10,941 bases of DNA from Pavlovales sp. CCMP2436. Its lineage: Eukaryota > Haptophyta > Pavlovophyceae > Pavlovales. Location of the stretch: positions 209,189-220,129 of the forward strand of contig MU631473.1 in assembly GCA_026770615.1 (NCBI GenBank), written 5' to 3'. The position numbers were made by a program, and so were the translations under genes. The notes under the pieces were generated by a model. It saw only the letters and a list, made by a program, of their open reading frames with translations. It was not told the origin of the DNA and ran no database searches. Below are positions 5,728-10,941 of the stretch, in pieces (positions within the stretch are counted from its first letter, which is position 1; each line of letters starts with the position of its first letter).

Positions 5728-7356
5728 CTGGGGGTCGTCAGCGTTTGCTCGTAGGGCATTGCGGATTTGGATCAGCGATTCCCGTAAGTTGATGCCGCCT
5801 GTTCGGAGTGCATCCTCTTCTGCTTCGCTTAATGCTTCCAATTGTCTGTCCGTGTCCCCAGGCGCGGGGACATTGCCGCCGGTGCGTGGTTGCGCTAGCT
5901 TGAGTGTCCTCCCAGCGTTCCATTCCGCGAGGGCCTTTGCTGAATCGTAGGGTCTGCCACCAGAGTCTGGCCGAATGAGGGCGGGGACAAGTTCGCCCAT
6001 GGGTGTCGAGTGCAGGCAGGCGTAGTTCTCGAATAGATCCCATGTCGCCTCCCCCGAGGGCGCCTCTGCCAGGCCTCTAATTGCCCCTCTTGCCGTGGGC
6101 ATGGTTCGTGCCTTGGCTTGTTGCAAGGCCCCGTTTTGTACGAGGCTCAGTGCGTGTGCTGCTAGGGCCTGGGTTGTGGATTCCGCTGGGGAGTTCAACA
6201 AGCGTAGCATGGTGGTCACCTTTTCACCCGCGTTTTGCGCGCGTGGGTCGATCATCCCTAGGCCGTCGCGTTCTGGCGGGCCACACAGGCGCTCTCTTGC
6301 TACGTGGGTCCCTAGTGTGCATCGGAGGCGTGTAGCCTCGACTATGGCTCTGAGCATCGTTATTAGGAAATCTTCGGATAGATCCGATGCCCCCATGTAG
6401 TATGGTAGTGTCGACGCTGCGTCGTGTTGGGAGAGCTTGGCGACCCAGAGGGTGTGGCAAGCCCCCTTGTTTGAGGCGAAGTGTACTTTCCCCATGGCCT
6501 GTGCTATTTTGATCCGGAGCTTGCGTTCCTGGGCCTCCCAGTTGCCATTGGTGGGGAGGAGGTGTCCCAGGTACTCAAACGTTTTGTCGTGTGGTGTCTG
6601 GGGGACCTCAATGTGTGGGGCGCCTATTTCCCTTGACGACAGGAAGAATCAAGCTTTCTGAACGGGGTTGCCTCGGTCGTCGCTGACTGTCTCTATTGGT
6701 GGATTGGGCCCCCAATTTGTTTGCAGCTTGGGTAGAATTGAGGTGTGGTAGCATTTTTTGACGTTGAATTCCATCGTGTACGCCGCGAGGAAGCGGTCTG
6801 CTATCCCCATCATGGCTTGGGCTGCACAAGCGTTCTCTGCAAAGAGTGCTAGATCGTCCATGTACGCTTGGTATTTTAGTGGGGTGCACAGTTTCCTGTG
6901 GGTGTGGCCTGGTGGCGGGGTCGGTTGGTAGCCGCCGGATGCTTGTCCAGCTGTCGGTGGAGCATATTCATAAATAAGCAGTAGGTGATCGGGCTCAGGG
7001 GGCAGTCTTGCTTGCACCCATTGTGGTAGTGACAGGGTCCTTTGATCTTTCGTACTGTGTTCGCACGGTGGCCCCGGTGCATGTTTGGAGCATGCGAACT
7101 CGTCATATAGTCTCGGCTGGGTAGCCGTGGAGTTCCATGGCTTCCCACAGTGCGTAGCGTGGGACGGCGTCAAAAGCTTTTTGAATATCGCTCGCTATGA
7201 TGTGTAGTTCTCTTCCTGCCGCCGTGGCCTCCGCTATGTAAATATCTATAAAAACGTCCGGTCCCGTTCGCGGTCTCCCAGGTAAACCTGGAACCAGCTC
7301 CCGAGCCCCCGGATACAGTTCTCCCCGCGAAGACTGGCCAGGCACACGACTGTCGC
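5725..7356 (-). pseudogene. LINE reverse transcriptase, broken by stops and frameshifts
   Basis: This region copies element RNA into DNA at the target site in an intact LINE. Visible fragments are ATVVCLAS, then IAEATAAGRELHIIASDIQKAFDAVP (motif A, catalytic Asp; 7160-7192), RVRMLQTCTGATVRT after an in-frame TGA at 7103-7105, GCKQDCPLSP (motif B, about 6990-7020) and YMDDLALF (motif C, YMDD at 6853-6864). The thumb-like region follows, with EYLGHLLPTNGNW after TGA at 6649-6651. An open segment of about 270 codons runs to 5683 without further damage. Motif B has Asp where the family normally has Gly (QGCPLSP), probably a decay mutation. YMDD instead of the usual LINE YADD/FADD is unusual but functional in other reverse transcriptases. 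The fold assignment is firm; activity is excluded by the lesions. Confidence 0.85.
7238..7332 (+). mobile_element. Introner-like element, copy 3, inside the LINE
   Basis: On the plus strand this begins GTAAATATCTATAAAAACGTCCG and ends CTCCCCGCGAAG, a 95-nt GT...AG unit. Its start matches copies 1 and 2 (TGTAAA, TCTA, ACGTCCG), its end matches GGATAC-GT-CCCC-CCGC-AAG, and its middle matches the tandem pair at 1821-2038. It is antisense to the LINE. On the minus strand, the sequence on its two sides reads ATVVCLAS and then IAEATAAGREL, a natural reverse transcriptase continuation. The two flanks are in different frames, and cutting out the 95 nt joins them. The element therefore probably inserted into an already present LINE. 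No clear target duplication is seen. Confidence 0.6.
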
Positions 7357-7364
7357 CTGTCTTT

Positions 7365-7496
7365 TCAGAACTTTAAAATATGTTCACCCTCACTTTTGAG
7401 TTTAGAGGCCATTTTCTCTTCCTTCTCGTCTGAATCAGGTGTCGGGACAGCTGAACGTTGTTGTTCCCTGTTGGATTCTGTCTTAATTAAGGGCAT
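7365..7496 (-). CDS. Small open frame, possible first exon (unidentified)
   Basis: An ATG at 7496 in the context AAAGATGCC opens 43 codons, beginning MPLIKTESNREQQRSAVPTP and then acidic/basic (SDEKEEKMASKLKSEGE), ending at TGA 7365-7367. The composition is charged and non-repetitive, which is reasonable for a disordered N-terminus. A donor-like sequence, AAAA|GTGAGG, lies at 7393, so it could be a first exon spliced out of the LINE-filled region. It sits immediately upstream of the truncated LINE and could equally be the pre-insertion flank or chance. I do not recognise it. Confidence 0.25.
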   Translation of the reverse strand: MPLIKTESNREQQRSAVPTPDSDEKEEKMASKLKSEGEHILKF

Positions 7497-7966
7497 CTTT
7501 CGGGTTCTACTGAGACCCTAAACTAATTGTAACATAAATTTCTAAATACGAGTGTTCGATTCTACATTTCATCATAACTAATTATATTGTATTTATGGTC
7601 AATCGAGCGTACATTACACGGACTACTGCGTACTGTGCTAGCAACTACAAGCAACTGCTGGACCCTGGACCCTGTTCATTGGTTATATATATATTAATAT
7701 ATATATATAGCGGCTCAGCATGGTTCAACAGGTGTTGTTCACTCACTGACTTGGTCGATGTCAGACGTTAGTCCTGGCAGCAGGGATGGTGGTGGTAGAG
7801 GTGAGGTTGGTGGTGAACTCGTAGCAATTGCCACAGGTTCCCCCCCCCTTCCCCCCCACGCATATAATCCCGTGCCGTGGCGCCCAAGCCAGCGCAGCCG
7901 ACTAAGGCACGCAGCAGCAGGCAATGGGCGACGCAGCGCTCAGACCAGCACAACATTCAGAACAGT
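7497..7966. other. AT-rich, gene-free spacer
   Basis: No credible gene is seen here. Simple sequence includes an alternating TA tract (about 7684-7709) and an 8-bp tandem (CTGGACCCTGGACCCTG, 7661-7677). The interval 7780-7860 has G-rich triplet runs (GGTGGTGG) and a C-run. Short open frames in the G-rich part are low-complexity. Confidence 0.5.
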
Positions 7967-8117
7967 CAGACGCCAGCTTGAATCCCTATCATAAATACAA
8001 TCCCTCGTATTATCGGCGAGGGATTAATTAGTGCGATGTTTTATTACGACAATTAAGTGTAAACTGTAAACTGGTTTATTTAATATTTAGCTTTTGCTGC
8101 TAGCAACCGAGCCTGGC
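7967..8117 (-). mobile_element. Hairpin-ended non-autonomous element, inverted right copy
   Basis: Read on the minus strand from 8117, this shows GCCAGG, CGGTTGCTAG, AGTTTACAG, AATAAAA and then an AATCCCTCG/CGAGGGATT hairpin (7999-8025). It aligns with 697-810 in the opposite orientation. Seven bases beyond the hairpin comes the 25-bp word (7967-7991) that is the exact reverse complement of 395-419. In the left copy the 25-mer lies ~370 bp before the hairpin, while here it follows it. The simplest reading is the 3' end of one element abutting the 5' start of another of the same family. The 5' limit of this copy is not visible. Confidence 0.45.
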
Positions 8118-8327
8118 AAAGGAAGATTCAAATTAAATTATGGAGGAATGACCCGAGATAGGGTCAGCGCCACGGTTGTCTCGGACGCTGCGAACAACCG
8201 CCCCGCAGCGGCCACAGGAAGCATCATTGTAGGGTGGCCCACGCCATTGACGTATTTAAAAAAATCCTGGAATCCGACTATGAAGGGTCCAATAATTTTA
8301 TACCAATAATTGTATCCCAAATAATAT

Positions 8328-8392
8328 CAGCTGACAATGTCAGCTGACAATGTCAAATGACAATGTCAACTGACAATGTCAACTGACACCCA
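8328..8392. repeat. 13-bp tandem repeat, five units
   Basis: Units of CAGCTGACAATGT start at 8328 and 8341, followed by variants CAAATGACAATGT (8354), CAACTGACAATGT (8367) and a decayed CAACTGACACCCA (8380). It is a minisatellite in a non-coding AT-rich spacer. It lies upstream (on the minus strand) of the hairpin-ended element and could be its internal repeat. Confidence 0.85.
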
Positions 8393-8465
8393 GTACAAAC
8401 AATAGTTACAACTCCTACTGGCTTCATCACGTTTAAACCAAAACCGCCGCTTTTCGCGCCGCAGT

Positions 8466-8642
8466 CTTCCGCTCGTCCCAGCTGCAGCGCCGCAACCCGC
8501 CGTCGAGCCCGCCGCCGCACAGCCCGCCGCCCAGCCCGCCACCCAGCACGCCGCCCAGCACGCCGCCCAGCCCGCCGCCCAGCCCGCCGTCGAGCCCACC
8601 GCCCAGCCCACCGCCTCGCCCGCCGCCCAGCCCGCCGCCTCC
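8466..8642. repeat. (CCGCCCAGC)-type low-complexity tract
   Basis: This is a C/G-rich tract built on CCGCCCAGC units with CACGCCGCC and CCGTCGAGC variants. It encodes Pro/Ala/Gln, Pro/Ser or Arg/Gly repeats depending on the frame, so every frame on both strands is open across it. This produces several spurious long open frames on the minus strand. In the plus frame that continues into the downstream gene it reads as QPAA-type repeats. Confidence 0.75.
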
Positions 8643-8717
8643 AACGCCGACATTCACGCCGCATTCATTCAAGAGGCTCATCTTCAAGCGGGCGCTCAAG
8701 CGTGTCCGACACGTCGC

Positions 8718-9329
8718 ATGCTGCTTCAGCTTGTGCTCGCCTTCCCGTCGTATGTCAACCCGCATCGAGCACGTGGCTGTCGTGCGAGCAAGTGCGGTGT
8801 CGAATGCCAGTTGCGCAATTCCACCCGCAACCCGCCAATATCGGCCGTCTCGCCCATGGCCCCCGACCGCAAGCGGGCGAAAGCGCGCATCGACATCGTG
8901 ATTGAGCTGCGACAGGCATGCGCGGAGACCGGCGCCGAGTGGGAGGAGCCGCCGACGGCCAGCGCTGGCGACGCCTTTGCGAGCTGGCGCACGCGCAACA
9001 GAGCGCGGTACAAGTCTCGCAAAGAGAGCCACGCGGCCGCATTGGCGCGCAACGAGACCGACGCTGCGTTGCAGGTGCGGTGCGCTCAGTGGGCCGTAGC
9101 GTACGAGGCCGCGCCGACGGGCGAGGGCAGCATTGGGAGGCTCGAACGGTACGCGCGGCTGCACGCGCTGTGCGAGACCGGCGCCGAGTGGGAGAAGCCG
9201 CCGACGGCCAGCGCTGGCGAAGCGGCCTTTGCGAGCTGGCGCACGCGCAACAGAGCGCGGTACAAGGTTCGCAACGAGAGCCACGCGGCCGCATTGGCGC
9301 GCAACGAGACCGACGCTGAACAGCAATGA
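8718..9329 (+). CDS. Hypothetical protein with a duplicated basic/aromatic module
   Basis: I do not recognise this protein. The first ATG at 8718 gives 203 residues; the same frame is open back to 8406, through QPAA-type repeats and a helical stretch (NADIHAAFIQEAHLQAG), so a 5' exon or upstream start is likely. A second ATG at 8856 has a good context (CGCCCATGG). The C-terminal part contains two copies of a ~47-residue module: ETGAEWE-x-PPTASAG, then FASWRTRNRARYK, then ESHAAALARNETDA (8925-9066 and 9174-9318), separated by QVRCAQWAVAYEAAPTGEGS and related sequence. The copies differ by substitutions and one 3-nt indel that keeps the frame, which supports this frame as the coding one. The Trp/Arg/Tyr pattern suggests a small helical, perhaps nucleic-acid-binding, unit, but this is a guess. 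The stop is TGA at 9327. Confidence 0.5.
   Translation: MLLQLVLAFPSYVNPHRARGCRASKCGVECQLRNSTRNPPISAVSPMAPDRKRAKARIDIVIELRQACAETGAEWEEPPTASAGDAFASWRTRNRARYKSRKESHAAALARNETDAALQVRCAQWAVAYEAAPTGEGSIGRLERYARLHALCETGAEWEKPPTASAGEAAFASWRTRNRARYKVRNESHAAALARNETDAEQQ
8925..9318 (+). repeat. Duplicated ~143-bp module, period 249 bp
   Basis: Segments 8925-9066 and 9174-9318 are nearly identical at nucleotide level (both start GAGACCGGCGCCGAGTGGGA and end GACGCTG). The intervening ~107 bp is not repeated elsewhere. GAGACCG occurs at the start and near the end of each unit and could have mediated unequal crossing-over. Confidence 0.85.
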
Positions 9330-9685
9330 GCAGATCACGTATATCGTGTGTAGGGGGATTCTGCCTGGCATGTGTGTATGTATATATAACTGATAATATC
9401 ACAACATATAGCATGAAGTCGACTGCCGGCCAGAGATCGCGTGTCTCATCCGTAGGAGCGACCCGTAGGCGTTCTTTCACACGAGTCAGAAAGTGTGCTC
9501 GATGACGCAATTTTTTTACAACACATGAACCTGATGTCACTCTGCTCAACGTTTGACACACGGAAAATCGTGCTTTATTCGGTGCGAGAAACCCCCAAAG
9601 TTTCCAAGCCCAAGTACGACCCCGGGGCATGAATTTTATCAGATTCGGTCCAAAACGGGAATAAAAAATTAAGGGCCGCGAATAA
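9330..9685. other. AT-rich spacer
   Basis: This is an intergenic interval with no plus-strand gene. A minus-strand frame stays open through it but has no recognisable domain, and its composition follows the spacer. AATAAA words occur on both strands and may serve as polyadenylation signals for the flanking genes. Confidence 0.45.
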
Positions 9686-9711
9686 AAAGTTTTTAAAAGT
9701 TTTATTCGGCC
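9674..9711. repeat. Imperfect hairpin GGCCG-AATAAAA / TTTTATT-CGGCC
   Basis: GGCCGCGAATAAAA (from 9674) faces TTTTATTCGGCC (ending 9711) around an A/T loop. The AATAAAA arms place a polyadenylation-like word on each strand. It lies between the end of the hypothetical gene and the start of the pseudogene frame. It could be a bidirectional 3'-end signal or a small foldback remnant. Confidence 0.45.
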
Positions 9712-10941
9712 GAAGGTCGACGGCCTGCCAAAACGGGCGTTCGACTGCCGTCTCGCACCTCCTCTCGCCGCCGCGGCTGCCGTATCGAGTGCCGTGCTAG
9801 ATGTTGTTCGGACGTCACAGCGGGACTTCGAGCCAGATCTCCGGGAATTTCGACCCCGACACTGGGCCGTTGGCCTCGAAAAGTTCGGTGGCGCGCGTAA
9901 CGGGTAACCAGTGGCCGTCTGAACGGATTCAAACGTTCGCACTTCGATCGAGCGCGGGGCCAGTGCTACCGGGGGCGAACACGGAACTCCACACCTCGGC
10001 TCGCGTGCTACACAGTTGTCCACGTGGGTAATGGCGGGCGCCTCGTCGAGCGTGGCAGCCTCGCTGCTCTCCGAGCAGCTCCCGGGCCCGGACCTCGAGG
10101 TGGGTACAAACGTTGGTTTTGATGGACCCGAGGGCGAGCGCGCGTTGCTCGAGCAGACTGTGCCCGAGCGAGCAGAGGCTACGCTCTACGCGATCGTCCT
10201 CGACGGAGAGGCACACGACCGCTCGGGCCAGCCCGCCGAGCTCGACCTCGAGACTGTCAAGGAGGTGTAAAAGGCCACGCACACCGTGCACGCTGCGCTC
10301 AAGGTCGAGCAGTTCGAGGCGCTCAAGGCGGCGGGCCTCACTTACCTCCACGCCGCCTTTGGCTTCGTGCTCGTGGACCTCCTCGGGTACCCTTCGAGAC
10401 TGGGCAAGGACGCGTCGTTCGTGCAGATCGGCAAGAACGTTGAGATGCAGATGAAGCGCGAAGCCAAGGCCTTCCCGGGCTGCTCGCGGGCGGCGCTCGA
10501 GCTGCTCTGCTGCTCTGCTCCGGCAGGGGCAACGCCGGCAGCGGCAGGTGCGGCGGCGGCAGCATCGCCGATCAGCGCGGCGAGCGTACGCCAGTGCCGC
10601 AGCACCAAATCGGGATGCCGGTCGGCGGGTACGAGGCGGTGATCGAGCTGACGGGGCAGCTGGCGCTGAGCTGAGGAGGGAGCACGACTTAATCGAGCGA
10701 GAGTGTTTAACTCAACGCGACGAGCTCGCTGCCGAGGTGACACGCCGCAAGCTCGCCGAGGCGGCCGAGGTGGCCGCCTGCAGCGCGCCGACCTGAGCGA
10801 GGGCGAGTTCCGCAAGGTCGCCAAGGTCACAGTGGTCGAAGAGCCTCGACGACCTCATCATGGGCGCGGGCATGTGGATGGGTAAGCTCGGCGCTCCGGC
10901 GCAGGCGCGCCACCAGCCCCAGCTTCTTGGTATGGCGCGTT
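9686..10941 (+). pseudogene. Decayed protein-coding gene (unidentified), runs off the right edge
   Basis: One plus-strand frame gives protein-like sequence from 9686 to about 10500 but is broken by TAA 9905-9907, TGA 9917-9919 and TAA 10268-10270. Before the first stop it reads RDFEPDLREFRPRHWAVGLE. Between the second and third stops it reads ERALLEQTVPERAEATLYAI and ELDLETVKEV. After the third stop it continues naturally with KATHTVHAALKVEQFEALKA and GFVLVDLLGYPSRLGKDASF. Downstream, protein-like pieces appear in successive frames: MPVGGYEAVIELTGQLA (10615), then RREHDLIERE...RDELAAEVTRRKLAEAAEVAA (coiled-coil-like), EGEFRKVAKVTVVEE, and LDDLIMGAGMWMGKLGAP near the edge. A possible intact start is ATG 10031. 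Some breaks could be introns, but clean GT...AG pairs at the stops were not found. I do not recognise the family. Confidence 0.45.

Larger units (their letters stand above)
3398..7373 (-). mobile_element. 5'-truncated, decayed LINE-type non-LTR retrotransposon
   Basis: The minus strand encodes, in order, reverse transcriptase (from about 7356), RNase H (about 5710-5330), a CCHC-type zinc motif and a long C-terminal tail ending at the stop at 3398. No long terminal repeats, integrase, endonuclease or ORF1 protein are found, so the copy appears truncated at its 5' end, as is common when LINE reverse transcription stops early. Lesions visible are TGA at 7103-7105, frame changes near 7020, 6945 and 5725, and TGA at 6649-6651. 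A short repeat (7238-7332) also interrupts the reverse transcriptase. A stem-loop, CCCACCCC/GGGGTGGG (3402-3422), overlaps the end of the reading frame and could be part of the 3' recognition structure. The copy cannot make a full-length protein. Confidence 0.8.

Noticed and set aside
7238..7345. Reading the frame through repeat copy 3 as the N-terminus of the reverse transcriptase
   Set aside because: The residues it adds (YPGARELVPGLPGRPRTG) come from the repeat, which occurs elsewhere in the window; skipping it gives a better reverse transcriptase continuation.
8328..8392. CRISPR-like array
   Set aside because: The 13-bp units are directly adjacent with no spacers, in a eukaryote-like context; it is a minisatellite.
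8353..9371. Minus-strand Arg/Gly-rich frames and the plus-strand Pro/Ser (SPPPSPP) frame
   Set aside because: The CCGCCCAGC-type tract is open in every frame. Only the QPAA frame continues into the module-bearing protein with frame-preserving differences, so I preferred that one.
8755..10023. Minus-strand open frame of 422 codons
   Set aside because: It runs opposite the duplicated-module gene, an AT-rich spacer and the pseudogene. Its composition changes with each of them and no domain is seen. Opposite the modules it is simply their antisense.

Overview
The window looks like nuclear DNA from a eukaryotic microbe, probably an alga or other protist; a fungus is not excluded. The evidence is a spliceosomal intron with GT...AG borders and a polypyrimidine tract, a mitochondrial-type leader on a sulfite-oxidase-like protein, a non-LTR retrotransposon, several small repeat families, and an uneven base composition (GC-rich genes between AT-rich spacers). 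No bacterial operon, ribosome binding site or intact RNA gene is visible. I cannot name the species.

Layout. Positions 1-2225 hold no recognisable gene. They contain short non-autonomous elements: a hairpin-ended element (about 395-812), a foldback element (850-1073), a tRNA-like or SINE-like stretch (about 1683-1750), and diverged copies of a short repeat family (about 1504-1555 and 1821-2040). Positions 2351-2864 (minus strand) carry the first two exons of a sulfite oxidase gene: leader, then the first half of a cytochrome b5 domain. The coding part stops just before the expected heme-ligand motif, and the rest of the gene is not found. The two exons lie between two inverted copies of the same ~120 bp repeat (2226-2350 and 3055-3178).

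Positions 3398 to about 7373 (minus strand) are a 5'-truncated, decayed LINE-type retrotransposon. Its order is reverse transcriptase, RNase H, CCHC-type zinc motif, then a very long proline-rich basic tail. A third clear copy of the short repeat family (7238-7332) sits inside the reverse transcriptase region. Positions 7400-8400 are AT-rich and repeat-rich, with a second, inverted copy of the hairpin-ended element. A plus-strand open frame with a duplicated module (ending at 9329) and a plus-strand pseudogene (about 9686 to the right edge) complete the window.

The main point of interest is the short repeat family. Three copies (2226-2350, 3055-3178, 7238-7332) begin with GT and end with AG in the same element orientation. 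One of them begins exactly at the splice donor of the sulfite oxidase gene and is flanked by a 7-bp direct repeat that contains the donor. This fits an introner-like (intron-generating) mobile element, although a plain short transposon that landed on an existing donor explains this one locus equally well.
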